Source: Owenia fusiformis | Taxonomy: Eukaryota > Annelida > Polychaeta > Sabellida > Oweniidae | DNA length: 64,000 nucleotides | Direction of reading: 5' to 3' | Assembly: GCA_903813345.2 (NCBI GenBank) | Contig: CAIIXF020000006.1 | Span: forward strand, 30,484,024 to 30,548,023 | Part shown: piece by piece, positions 13,101 to 28,100 of the stretch | Numbering within the stretch: position 1 is the first letter of the stretch | How the letters are laid out: every line of letters starts with the position of its first letter | Made by a program: the position numbers and the translations under genes | Notes under the pieces: generated by a model | The model's database searches: none | What the model saw: the letters and a program-made list of their open reading frames with translations, nothing else | What the model was told of the DNA's origin: nothing

Positions 13101-16100
13101 TTCTCCTGATCAATAAGTCATTACATTCTTTAGTTACATGTAATATTTGACAAGTTTGCATGATGAAACTTATCACTTGTAGTTGCTCCATAAATATATG
13201 TATATATGTATGCTGTTTCTGGTATTTTTATTATTTCAGAAAAGGCGTTGCAGGAAGAGGAAAGGAAAAGGATAGAAGAACAGTATGCATTGGGTAATAA
13301 ATATAAACATTATCTTTCATTTTACATAGTTTTGCACTACTTTTTTAGACCATAATACAAAAAGCTTGTAGCTACACACTTCATCTAAATGATCACTCAC
13401 AGAATTATGAAGTTTAGGTTTAATGCTTTTCATTGAATATACTGGAATGACATTTAAAAATTGAAAGTTTAATTGAGCCAATTACATTTTAGTCAATAAA
13501 TATTTTCAGAGGCACTATACAAAAAGCTGAGAGCTGAACTGAAAGATGCCATTGCTACACAAGATCCCAACAGCATACAATACGCCATTGAAGCACTTCA
13601 AGATAATGGGGTGCCTGACAAAGGAGAGATTGCTAAAGCCAAGAAACTTATGGAGTTCTTCAACCTCAGTAGAGGTAAGCTCAAGAAGTAAAGTTGTACA
13701 TCAGGCTGTATATGATTATAAGGTCAAACAATTAAGAATCAACTGTGAAAAAATTTAAGGATATCCACACTTCTACAAAACATCATATTGCACAACTAAA
13801 AACATCATGTAGTATGACAGTACCCCTATCCTCTACCATTCTGATACTCATAGCATCTTTCTGTTTCACCTGAAACATGCTCTGATATTATAAGCCATAT
13901 TCTGTGATCTGAGCACATCAGATGCGAAGAGTTGTAACTGTCAATAAATGTAGTTATCGTGTAATCATTTACCTTAATGTCAATACATTACAATATTAAT
14001 AGGCATTGTATTTAACAGCAGATATTAGAACAGGCACATGTACACAAGTTTTATGACCCCAATTTTATGAAATATGAGCTAGGATGAGAGATCTCAAAAA
14101 TCCTCAATTTTGGGTCTCCTGGATCGCCAAATCAAGCTCATTATATCATGGCATCTCAGGGCTGGGAAGAAATGAGATGTCATGCTTTATCATGATGATC
14201 CTCTACTATGTTTTGCAAAAAGCATTAGAAAAAGATGACACTGGTAAATAAAAACAATATATTTGTTTAATCAAGTCTATGCTAATCAAGAATATATTTT
14301 GTAGGGTTGGCAATAGCAATGCAGATGAGGGACCTCCACAGTTTGGAAAATCTGGTGACAAAAGCTGAGCAACTCAAGATGAAGGAACTAACTTTACAAC
14401 TACAGATGGCCAAACACATCCTTAAACAGGTCAGTTGGAAAATCTGTATTTTATATGAATTAATATTTAGATGTGATTATGTGTCTAGACATCTCACTTC
14501 AAACATATCCAAGAAAGAGGATTTTGGGGGCAAGAATTTGAGTGGTGCAGCTGGTCATTATTATTTGCAATTTCCAAGAATTTCCTCCACCATGTTCAAA
14601 AAATGTTTCCTTTTTAGCTTCAACGTATAGAGGTGCTGAAGCGAGATGTTCTTAACCTTGATCAGCGAACCATATCTGAGTTAAAGTCATACTCTAAGCC
14701 ACCTCCCTTGGTCCATACTGTGATGACTGCTGTCTTCTTGTTGCTAGGAAACCAGGAGAAAGAATTACAGGTATAAACTGATACAAAAAGAGTTGATCAT
14801 TATCAATACTCTTTATTATCTACTATTTCCCATTCATCACATATAAATAAGTTCTGGAAAAATATACCTTCTGATGTTTGAGAGCAAAAATACAATACTC
14901 CAATACGCGATAACATTTAGCTTAGTTCAGTTTAGTTACCTCCCGTTTGAAGAGCTCTCAATGGTACAACTTCTACTTAATCCGGGTTTTTTCCTATTGG
15001 ATTACACAGGGGTGCTATTTTCAATGCCGCACTGCCACTCTATTAAACATTTATGTAGAGTTGCATTTGCAAATATTCACTTATTCCAAATAAGTGTTTT
15101 TATGAACATAGCGTCTTGTCTATTATCAGAGTCATTATCATAATTAGTGGGCGGAGCTTGGGAATGTGAGTGGATCACATTCTTTATTTCTTAAAGCAGA
15201 GACGTACACAGCAGAAGAACACTTCAAATATATTTTCTGTGTCAATACCAGTTTATGAAATAATTAATTACTACTATACTAGTATTCACACTTTATCAGT
15301 TTATATTGCTATATTTGGAAATATTACATATATAAATAAATTTTATATATGTTGTGGAACTGTTAACAATATATAAATTGTTCGCCCTACCTTTGGACAC
15401 TTGGGATAACCGTAAGGAATTGGACTACGATACGTCTACCGTCATTCGGTGAGTGAAGTGATTTAATAACTTTGATTACGTATATAATAGTATATATTAT
15501 GTACAAATATAACCATGAGTAAAATACCCGTTTTGATATTTGGACACTCATTAAAACACTGGTTCAACATTTATCAAATGAAATGTAAAAACAATCTGGG
15601 ACTATCTTTAACCCAATTTGACTTGATTTTTCGTGGTATTAGGGGTGGAACATTTGATATTATTGAATAGATTGGTTAATATAACTATGCTTGAGGGCTG
15701 ATGGAAGATCAAAAGCTGAGAAACATTCAGAGTATTCGACTCATTCGGCGGGCCAATGAAAATTTGTCCCTTCCAAATCCAAAGTAATGCATCATGGGAG
15801 ATATTTATGTAAATTACCACCTGAACTCTTATCGCGAATAGGAGTATTGGCTTTCTCTTGAAACAAATCTTACATGAAATCACCAGCTTTTGTATCTAAA
15901 TATCTAAATTCTATGTCAAATCAAAAAATCAACAGATCAGAATGCAAATATGTATGCACAAGCCAAGTGCCAAAGAGAAAGGATCAAAAATCATTTACTA
16001 ACACAATCTAAATTAAAAGATTTACATATTAGCTTTTATGTTTGAAATTCAGTCATCAGAGGATAATATCAAAGATCAATATAACTTAACACTAACTGTG

Positions 16101-19100
16101 TTTTCAATAACGCTGTCCAAGCATTGAAAAAACGCAAAGAAAAAATGTTGGACCCGGAAATAAAAATGAACTGCGTTTTTTGGACGCAGTGCAAAGTCAT
16201 ATGTACAAAATAAACTATGGATGAATGATTTGATAAAGATCTTACCGTCAGTCTCTTTATTTCATCAGAATCCACTAAATAATTGAAGGAAATTCTATTT
16301 CAAAAAGAAATAAAATTTTCTTTCAAAGTTTCCATCCTAGAAGTTGATTTCTGATAGAAATAGTACGAGGCATGTGATAGGACAAATAGTTATCCAATAC
16401 TCAATTTCTGAGCAGTTATCAGTACTAGTCGTACGATGGGCTGCTAGCTGAAGACCTGATTCAAACCATTTTCTATTGGTCAAGTGCAATCACGTGATCA
16501 TTATTTCAGAATGCGCATGCTCAAGAAACTGAACCAAAAAATTGAACCTCGCGCAGATTGCCCCTAAATTAAAGCAGAATCAATAGCAAATTGCCTCGAA
16601 ATATGCAAAGAAAATGTGAGTTTAATTGTTGAATATAAGTTATACCTCACAAGTGGCTTTGTATAAAAAACCTCCTGCCCACGTACCCTCGTACCCACGT
16701 ACGTGGGTCCTGACCCAGTCTTTAAAGAGTTAAATCTTTAACATTTTTTAAACATTATTCTATCTCAATGTATGCTTAATTATGGATGAATTTATGTACC
16801 CATATGCCTAAAATAAAGCCGGCATTGCATAATGTTCATTTGAGCTATTTGAGTGTTGTTTTTGATTTATCGAAGCGATTTTTTGTTGATCGGGCAGTCT
16901 TACAGTGTACAACCAATCTATTGCTTGGCGCAAATTCGACCAAGCGCATATATTTAGTATTTTTGTCAGTCATACTTTTAATAGTCCTATACCTTTTAAT
17001 TTACCATAATGTATATAGAATTTTGTATAAATGAAGTGTAATTATATCTATGACAATCTAAATAACGTTACAAAGATCGATGCGCAGATCCACGTTTTAT
17101 TGAGTTTGAATCTCACGACAGCCAAATAAATATCAATGCTGGCTTTGAATATTATGCTGATATCCCCATATAAAGTCAATAATGCATACCTGTAGCCCCG
17201 TCTGAATTCAATACATCTTTGTTCAAATCATCATTAATTTTACTAGGAACACTATCTTACTATGGAGTAGCTGTTTTTTATAGCGGGCACCCGGACAACA
17301 AACTCCTTATCTACAGGTCTTAGGAAAATCAGATCTATTATGAATGGATAGGGTTGCTTATGCCTTGGTCACATTTGCTTCGATTTTCACTACGGCGCCC
17401 GGCCGATTGAGTATTTCGTTCAGAATTGAATTCACTTTTGAACAAAATACTCATTGGCCGGGCGCCGGTGCTGAAAATCGGGGCAAATGTGACCATGGCA
17501 TCAACTAATGATGCTGGCGTAGTAAACAAGGTAACACATTATAAAACACTGTCCTCCGCCATACTGTAGCATGTATTTCTTAAAATTAATTACAGACTGA
17601 AGTGGAATTGCAAATGTTATCCATGGGGCTTTTCTGCCACCTTGCAAACTGCTCGATGAATCTATGTAATGCAAGGGAAGAACACTTGGAATATATGTAG
17701 CTAAAATCTAGTATACTGTACCTTCAGAACTATGGAAATAAACAAACGTTCTCCACAGTTTGTAACCTCTTTGCAGCACCCTTTGAAGAAATAAAGGCTA
17801 GCCTACAGTTTGGGGGCAGGGGCAGGGTAGTGTGATACGTACCTTTAGTTCTACATAACTACCTAAACAGTAAAAGCTCATGCAGATCTGCCGTTCAAGT
17901 AGCACTGTCCGTCGTGTCCGACTGTTGCCTTCTTGTGTTCACACTTGAAAAGTTGCAAAGTTGCAAGAAAAGGGTTTGGAAACATTTACTTCCTCTCATT
18001 TCTTACATTTGTACTCCAGTCAGGAGAATGCAAATCGAAATTACTTGCACCGCAATGGAAGCCTAATAGACGAATGCAACAAAATTAGGTAAATAACATG
18101 AATAATCTAATAACGAAATATTTGAAAAGTAGAAGGATTCGCTATATTCGTTTTTAATCGCTTTTTGGCACAATTTAAGGATAATTGTGCGCACTAGTTC
18201 AGTGAATCATTTAGATGGAATTAAAAGTTAGAGTTGCCAAACTTATGCAGGGGAGTGTAAGTTTGGTTTTGTAAACTTCGACATTATTCATGGCCGTTTG
18301 ATCAATAATTAGGTAATATGAAGAGTAGAGTTTTATTTTGACAATGATTTGATGTAAAACTGGTTTGAATGATAAAAGTTCAGCTTTGTAGTTTCTAGCT
18401 TTTAGCGCGTAAAACGTGAATACAATGGACAACAACGACACCAAATCTTTGACTAACATACGTTAATAACGTATAATATTCGTAAGAATGAATTCTAATA
18501 ACTTTTGAAATAAACATCTAATAAAATGTGGTGAATTTAACTGGTTGGAAACTCTAAGAAATATATTTTTAAAAAGATGTCAACTTTTGGACAAGGGTAA
18601 ACTTCCCGGGACATTTACAATCTGCATGAGGTAACAGGAGGCACGGATTGCACTGAACGAAGGCTAGGAGATTGCTAATCAGCACTGATGTGTTATACAG
18701 GTAAGACTGCCCGATCAACAAAAAACATTTCGACATATCAAAAACATAAATCAAATAGCTCAAAAATAATGAACATTTATGCAATTCCGGCTTTATTTTA
18801 TTTTACTAGAGAGATGTCAGACCTATAAATAAAGGCATATGGATGCATAAATTCATCTATAATTCAGGATAAACTGAGATTGAATAATGTTTTAAACATT
18901 TAAAAATTTAACTCTTTAAAGACTGGGTCAGGACCCACGTACGTGGGTACGAGGGTACGTGGGTAGGAGGTTTTTTATACAAAGCCCTCACAAGTGCTGG
19001 TATCTGTGTCATTCAATGACACACAAGACTCGCTATACGCTGATTTAGACCGATAAATAGCAAAAGCGATACATCAATTTTATTTTGTCCATTGTGAAAA

Positions 19101-22100
19101 AAAACTGTGACTTTGAATTCCCAGGAATATTTTTTCAATGGACACAGTTTTTTGACTAAAAGACACATTTTTGGAAAATCATTACGTCCAAGGGACCCAA
19201 TCTTGGAGAAACCTATTGAAAGCACTGACTAAGAACTTTTAAAAGCTTTTTATAGGTTATGTTAATCTTGTAATACTATATGTGCATGAGAATCCTGAGA
19301 TAGATATATGCTGACTTTTAGAAGCTTAAAAGACATATGTACATTGGTAAATTCTTGTATTTGCTGAACTGTTCAACTTCATTTCAATCAAGATTTAGGC
19401 GATCTTGGCACTAGATCAAGGGTATTCAATCTTAATGAACTTCGAGACTGGTTTTGCCCATCCCACATCATTTGAGACTGGATGCTGATCTTTTATTCAT
19501 ACTAGTAGCTACAACTTTTTTTGATGTTATGAGTATTGGCTACCAATTTTTTATTCAACATGTATTGCAATGACTTCAGGTCAGGTCCTGGATTGTGATA
19601 TTGATTCTCGATTGGAGGGTGTAGGGGGTATTAGATAATATTAATTTTACATTGGATCATATTTTTGGGATATACATAGGGTCTATTTTTCTTTTTACAT
19701 TTAGATTTTGTTTTTCTTGCTAGATTCTTTACAGTTTTGGGTCCTTTCTCTTTGGCACCTATGCTTAGATATTTTACAAGTTAATTTAACAAAAATGTAT
19801 TCTAACCAAATCTAAAAAATGACTTTTACATTATAAAAATACTCAAATCTGTTCCTGATGGAGTTAAACAAGTGGACATATTGGAAATCTCGTAGGGTCA
19901 ACCCATAGAGGGATAATACGGATTAACCTAATCCATCATGAAAATAGCATTCATATTTGAACAGTACAGTCTTTTAACAGTACAGTACCACTAATCTTTA
20001 AAATGGACAAAGATTACAATTTGAAATAAGAAGTCAAAATAAATCAAAATCTTTCAAAACTTAAAAATAACTCTGCAGTTATGTAGCCAGGTAGTTATGA
20101 GACTATACATACTGAAAATAAAGTTTAATATTTCATGTGTACCAAACTACAAAGAAAAATAAACAAAGTAAACAACTATGCATGAAACTTGGAATAAATA
20201 TATGTGAGGGGATAACAGAATACAAAAATATGAAGTTGCCTTTTAGATACCTTACATTTGTGCTTGTCACACTTATAGCACTCATAAGTCTATACAACCA
20301 TTTTGGAGGACATGTCACACATACAAGAACAAAAGGTGCTGATATACAGCTATACAGTATTCAAGAATACTCAAAGGAACCCCGGCCCAACTTATCTTCA
20401 GAATATGTTGAAAAGGACCCCATTCAGAATGATGACAGAAAACCACCCAATGATTCCAATGACGGGCAAGCTAGAATTGAAGGGAAAAAGGAATTTGATA
20501 CCAAATCAGATAAATTAAAATCATCTTTGAACAATGAAGATGAACAATCCATAGCGCGTGACATCATTCATGATAAAAGCAATAAATTGTCAAATACATC
20601 AAAAGTCATAGAACCAAAGAATAGTGACCATAGACAAAATACAAAAAACAGCACAAATAAACCATGGCGCACAGAATACAATAAAATAGTCAACCCCCAT
20701 AATTTTCACTACAAAATTAATGAGGAGGACATATGTGCTAGCAACACGGATATCATAGTTTTTATTATCACTGCCACAAATCATTTCACTCGAAGATTGC
20801 TGATTCGCCAAGCATGGGCGGGAGAGAAAATGGTAAATGGGTTCACCATAAAGGTGGTTTTCCTCGTAGGGGATTCTGGGAAATTAACTATGAACCTCGC
20901 TCTTCAAGAAGAAAGTGCAATTTACGGAGATATTATACAAGAAACATTCATGGATACTTACAGGAACTTAACTTTAAAGACAATCATGGGTCTAAAATGG
21001 GTCACAAATTTCTGTCCAGATGCAAGATACATTCTAAAATGTGATGATGATATTTTTGTAAACGTCTTTGAGCTGGTTAGACATTTAAAAGTATATGAAA
21101 TGCAAGGAAAAGATGTCAAGAATTTAATCCTGTGTGATATTGATACAGGTGATCGTGCAACTGTGATACGAGATCCTAGCAGTAAGTGGTACGTTACAAA
21201 TAAAGAATACCCAGGTGATCATTTCCCTACCTACTGTGATGGACCCGTGTATCTGTTAGCCACAAATGTAGGAAAGGCGTTATACAATGCTTCTTTATAT
21301 CAGCCATTATTCTGGCTTGAGGATGTATATACAACAGGCTTCCTTGCAGATAAACTTGGAATGAAACACAAAAAATTTACTTCTTCATATGTTGCTATTC
21401 CAAAGTGGTTCACGTTTAATACATTTGTATCATATATTACCAAACATTATGTATTTGTGATATGTGAATCAGCGCAACATATAGCAGAACTGTGGCTGAT
21501 CCTAAAGCAGTACAAGATGCAAGAGAAGCGGTTGCTAAATCAACCAAATGAGGTTAAAAATGCTGCAATAGCTAGAGAAAAAGAACGCTTTGAAAAGTAC
21601 AATCATTATCTTGGGAAACTTGTTTAATGGTTTGTTCTTTGAAATCCATTGAAATGTTATTTATAACAATGTTCTTTGCTCAATAATGTAAACAAAACAT
21701 ATGTGGATACATTATACCAAAAGCTGGTGAACTTTTACCAGATGGTTAAAAGAAATAACTTTTGACAATATTCGTCATATAAGAGTTATCTGGTAGGTGT
21801 TAGCAGATATGAGCTCATAGGCTTTTAAGTGGTAAAAACAATTTTCATGGCCAAATCTAGATTTTACCCAGTTTAATCTCTAGTCCTTCCAGAAATTTCT
21901 TGACATCATATATTCCCAATATATAATGCCTATTATTATATATCATTGCTAGAAATCATGTGATTTGATTGGCTGATTCTGAGCCATGTAATCAAAAATA
22001 CCATAGTGTATTTCACGGCTCCCTCAATTTTCAGATTATAAAAGATGTACTGCCTGGCGTATTGTCTGGGAATTCTGACAACTGCAATGGACAAAAATAA

Positions 22101-25100
22101 AGGTGTACTATACAATGATACTTGTACATAATTATGTTGACTGATGGGTTTATGATACATTTATTGATTAAAATAAATCTTCACAGGCTAAAACAAATAT
22201 TCTTTATTTCTTTGAAATGCAGTGATCGTAGAGAATGTCTAGCAATGATATAATAAAACAAATATTTCATTCTATGCTCGGGCAATACCTGTTGCATTTT
22301 CAATGAATTAAGAAATGAACAGGTATTGACTTGTCCTCCAAATAATGAAATATTTGCTTAATATATAGGGTGTCACAAAAAGTGAATCGCTTTCTGACAA
22401 GTATTTTCTCAACAATTGCTGACTCAAATTTATTGAAAACTAGAAATCAGCAACTTCACATAGTAGCCAATCCCAACAAAAAAACTAAATTCCTACTCTA
22501 GGCAGCCATTTTGAATCAGAAAATTGATACAATATTTGCAATTTACTCTCTAAATTGGCAATTTACTCTAAATTGCCTTTAATTTGAGTATAATAAAGCT
22601 ATACTTGAGAAAGATCTCAAAATTAACGAAAATTCCGACCCCCCCCCATTTATGGCCCCTGGGGGTCAGACTGAAAAATATGGAATACATGTAAAATAAA
22701 AATAGTACTATAGGTACTGTATTCACATGGGAAGGTTTCAATATTTTTAATATTTTACAGTGAGACCTAAGGAAATGACGGTTGCAATGAAAGGTTGATA
22801 GTAACTTAGCTTAAAATTAGCGACATATTTTGCCTAAACTTATAGACACTGGTACCTGTTACACTGCTGGGTTGAGTCTAACGAAGCATTTTTGTAACGA
22901 AGGTTAGCGAAAAAATTGTGTCCACACTGGCTTTATCCAACCCTAACGAAGCAATTATTTGGTGTTACACTGCACTTAAAATGCTTCGTTGCGCGTGCGC
23001 ATTACTCATCTGCCCCATCCACTTATTATGATTAATATTTTTATTCTTTTGATATAAACCATTGATCAAACTCAAAAATTTAACTAGTTCAAAATTCTCG
23101 GGAAAATAAAACCAGATGAATGTGATCATTCCGAACACATGTCCATACATTTTTCCTATCATTTCGATTTTTATATATTTCAGCTGTCAATACGATTACA
23201 AGTATTGTTTTCATTTTCTATCATTTCCTTTGGAATAAAGATAGGCCTATGTTAATTACTAGGAGGAATTGGATTTGGGTATTCAGAGGACTAGTATGTA
23301 ATATCGTATAAAAACGTTCAATTTCCAAATGGACTTCTCAGTTATATTTCAAATAGTGTAGCCATTACTAAAATATCTCGGTGTTCAGCTGGTGGTTTAA
23401 CTACTATTTCATGACCAATTCATTTTAATATGAATATTACCCGTCTCGCCAATATTCCATGCATATTTGAGTGAGTTTGACACAAATTAGAATGTTAATC
23501 CATCAGCCGTCCGTTGAATTCGAAAATGGCGCAAAAAGGAAGAAACTTAAATATCAGTTGTAAGCAGCGTCTTACGACACATCAATAGTGTTTGGGGCTG
23601 GCCTAAAACATGCAGCCTCTCTGTTTTGGCCACCGTTCCTTGTCCGCAGGTTTTACCGTATTTGTATACGGAAGTTTTGAAACGTAATTAATTCAATATA
23701 TTTAAACGTGAAGTTTAAATTCAATTACAATTTAAAATCGTCGAAGAATGAAATAATAGAATGACTAGTACAAGTATTGCAATGGGGTGATAATCAGTTG
23801 AATACGATTTCTGAAGAGAGACATTTTCGAATCAATCAAATCGGCTAAATTCCCTGATGTGATTCACCGGGAAGCAATTGTATCAGTATCATGGTATAAC
23901 ACCTTTAGAATTACATTCAAGGTATAAATATTCGAGGCGCAAGAAAAATTAATATTAAACATGTATGCCACAACTTTCTATTTAGTAAGCATATCTTATG
24001 TAATTTCAAAAGTTTACCCTTCCCCACTTGAGACGGAGTTTTCCGAAAGAGGGACATTAAAATATTCTAGGTTTATTCTCTAATGGATCAGATAAACGTT
24101 TCAAAACAACCGTATACATATACGGTAAAACCTGCGTTTTTTTTATTTAAAACTTTTTGTCATATCAATGCAAGGAAAGGCAGGGAATCGAATGAAATGC
24201 TACGAAAGACAGTGAATCACATTTGTACGTGGCGTTTAGGGCTTGAGCTAGCGTCAATCAGTGACGCAAACAGGTAATTATTTTAATCAAAACGTAGCAT
24301 TATAATAATACGTACTAAAACATGTTCTTTCCTCGCGATTCCTCTCATTTAGTACAAAATGATGAATGTGCTCTTTATTACGCCAATGCGCAAACCGCCA
24401 ACTAAGCATTTTCTAACGAAGCTACCTGTTACACTGGCCAAAAAAGCTTTGTTGGGACCTAACCTTCGTTGAATTTTCTACTCAATTGCTTCGTTATCAA
24501 CTAAGCTTTTCTAACGAAGGCGGAGGTGTTACACTGGCCAAAAATTGCTTCGTTACGAAGCTTTTTGTCAAATTGCTTCGTAACGAAGCATTTCAACTGG
24601 CCTGTGTAACAGGGGTCACTATTGAATACCTATAATTAGGCCATTTTGAATTTTTGTGACATGATTTGCTGAAACTTGTAGACATTGTCGATAATCTTGA
24701 AATAAAGGTAGCTGTATAATTTCAAGCAAATTGATGGACTACTTTTTGAATTATGATAAGAGCTAAAAGCCTAATTTCTCTGCAATAAAAGTGGCAGTCA
24801 TTTTGAATCTTTGTGACATATTTTGCCTTAACTTATAGACATTGTCGATAATCTAGAAATAAACATACCAGTATTATTTCAAGCAAATTGATGAAATACT
24901 TGCTGAGTTTTAAAAGAAGCAGTCATCTTGAGAAAATCTTTTTAGCCTAAAACTATTCACCAATTCTAATCACCTGTATTTGTACATCTTTCAACCAAAT
25001 ATGAAGTAAATCTGTCAACTAGTATTTGAGTTATATTCAAAACAGACTGACCGCGAAGGGACGCTGTTGTATCGCGCTCAGAAATAGATGTGGAACATTA

Positions 25101-28100
25101 TCTCCATTTCTGCAGGGCAAGGTCACGATTTTTGCTGAAATGATCAGTTTTATTCCAACAAGCTTGTCAACAAGCTCATTACCGCGGATTAGGTCATAAA
25201 CCGACGGTGGTTAGGTATGTTAGGATTGATAAAGGCTAAATTTGAGTTCAAATACATTACATAGTGATATCTACTTTAGCATGAGAGAATCTACTTTACA
25301 TCCCTTGGCCACTGATTCCTTGAGGGGCTATGCAGTAGTGGGTTGCCAGTCAGTGGATGGCTGTAGGTTTCTAGACTTTGGCAAATGGTTTGAAAGATTC
25401 TATCTGAAATTTCCCTCCCACCCCAACCCTGTACTTTCTTAGTTGTATCAGATGTGCTGTCTTGTGATCTCCACGCATGATTTCCTTGCCCATACCTTAT
25501 ATGGAGTGAACAAGACAGCATAGATTACACTAGGGGGGAGGAACTATCCTAAGTGACAACTAGCGTCAAGTGAATATAATGACTCATTAGTTTGTTTAAG
25601 ATGGGGCTATGCAGTGCAGTGCCATTTCCCTCCTACCCCAACCCTGTACTTTCTTACTTGTATCAACAGATTTCCATGTCAAATCCTAAGTGAATGAGAC
25701 AGCATAGATGACACTTGGGGTAGGGTACATTAAAATGTGCAGCGATTTTACTATAAATGTATACATGTGTAAATATAACCAGGAATTGAGATCAACCCTG
25801 CCATCTTTTGAATATTACCAGTAGTTATAAATAAATTGATTTTGAAGGAGGGGATCAGTCTACACACATGCCATCTATATTTACATCAGCACTTCGAGAT
25901 TACATTATTTCATAGATCATAAATAAGTTGATTTCATGATTTAGATACAATCTAAATACCATATTATGACTGTGGTATTTGATGGTCAATTAACAATGAA
26001 ATACCATGACAGTTGATTTCGGCAATGAAATACCATCATGGTAGTGATGGTATGACTGTGGTATTTAATGGTCAAGAGTGACAATGAAATACCATGAAAT
26101 GCTATCAACAATGAAATACCATGGTAATATAATGGTAATTGACAGTCATGACTTTGCCAAGGAAATACCATGTATGATCATGATATTTGATCATACCATG
26201 ATCAAAAACTTACAAAAATGATCATTGCCACCATGGTCAGATAGTTGATTGGAATTTCTTTGATTTTCTTTGCTAACCATGATCCACCATGGTATCATGG
26301 TTTACGCTTAAACATGGAATCCACATCCTCAAAATACAGTGAAACCTGTAAAGTGGAACACCTCGAAAAGTGGAACACCACTGTAAGTGGAACACTTTTT
26401 AGAGTTCAAGGACCAATTGACTCAATGTGAAATTACCTCTATAAGTGGAACACCTCCCAAGCGAAACACTTTTTAGAGGTACCAAAGGACAGGTTTTACT
26501 GTACTTAACAAATCTGTGTTCCTGAAAGGATAAATGTGGAAATACTAGAAATATCTGTTTGGGTGACCCATAGAATGGAATAATAGGAACAATACAAGTG
26601 AAATTTATCCACAAGAAAGTAGAATGCAAATTATGTAATCTTTAAAATTCAATTTGAACCAAGGCCACAAAAAGTAGAATAAAATTACATAACATTCTTT
26701 GAATAAACAGATTTATACTTTAAATAAAATTTTCCAATAATCCTTATCACTGACTAAGATTATGTCATATTTCTTTGAAACCAAGTCAAAATCAAAGATT
26801 AAGCACAAAGGGAATTTAGATCTAAGACCTTCTTATAAAAATAATGAGTTTAAAAATAGCCCCCGCAATGCAAATCATCACATATTCAGATAGCTATGAG
26901 ACCATGCAAACTAAAAATAAATGTTTCATATGTTTCATATGTACAAAACTAGAAATGAAAGAACAAATTGGTGCTGAGAAAGTAAACAACTACATTTATA
27001 CATGGAATTTAGGTTAAATATATGGAAATGTATGTGAGAGGATGACAGAATAAAAACAGAAATGAAGCTTACTCTTAGATACCTTGCCTCTGTGCTTGCC
27101 ACACTTGTGACATTTATGAATCTATACATGTATTTTGGAGGATATAGCACATATACAAAAAAAGAAGGTGCTGAAAAACAACATTACAACATTCAGCAAT
27201 ACTCAAAGAAACTGCAGGCCATATTATCACCGGGATATGTAGCGAAGGACCACATACATAGCATAGCAAATCATTCACTTGATGCAGAACCAGCTTTAAC
27301 AAGTGTACATGATATAACGGAGACAGACGATGACAGAAAACTGTCACATGCACATGATAATAATGAAGGACAAGTGAGAAGTGAAGAAGAAGATAAAGAT
27401 GATGCAGAATCCGATAAATTAAATTCACCTTTGAATATTGAAGATGAACAATTCATAGCTGTTGACACTAATGAAAAAAGCAATAAATCCTCACTTGCAT
27501 CATCAGTCAATGGACCAAAGACACGGTCTAATGACCAAATACCAAAGACAATAAACAGCACGAATAAACCATGGCGTACAGAATACGATAAAATAGTCAA
27601 TCCCCATAATTTTCACTACAAAATTAATGAGGAAAAAATATGTGCTAGCAAGACTGATATCATCGTTTTTATTATCAGCGCCACGGATCATTCCACCCAA
27701 AGATTGCTGATTCGCCAAGCATGGGCGGGAGAGAAAACAGTAAATGGGTTTGCCATAAAGGTGGTTTTCCTCATGGGGGATTCTGGGAAATTAACTATAA
27801 ACCACGCTATTCAAGAGGAAAGTGCAATTTACGGGGATATTATACAAGAAACATTCATGGATACTTACAGGAACTTAACTTTAAAGACAATCATGGGTCT
27901 AAAATGGGTCACAAATTTCTGTCCAGATGCAAGATACATTCTTAAATGTGATGATGATATTTTTGTAAACGTCTTTCAACTGGTTAGACATTTAAAAGTA
28001 TTTGAAAAGCAAGGAAGAGACAAAAATTTAATCCTGTGCAATATTGATACAGGTAATCGTTCACATGTAATAAGAGACTCTAGCAGTAAGTGGTATGTTA

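Noticed and set aside
15150..15470. Solo LTR
   Set aside because: Length and a TATAAATAA region are suggestive, but I found no TG...CA ends, target duplication or second copy.
20137..20229. Upstream in-frame ATG for the first GT31 gene (496 aa)
   Set aside because: The 31 extra residues have no counterpart in copy 2 and would bury the membrane anchor; the start at 20230 aligns exactly.
27114..27718. Three minus-strand frames in the second GT31 gene
   Set aside because: Shadows of the glycosyltransferase coding sequence; no motifs.
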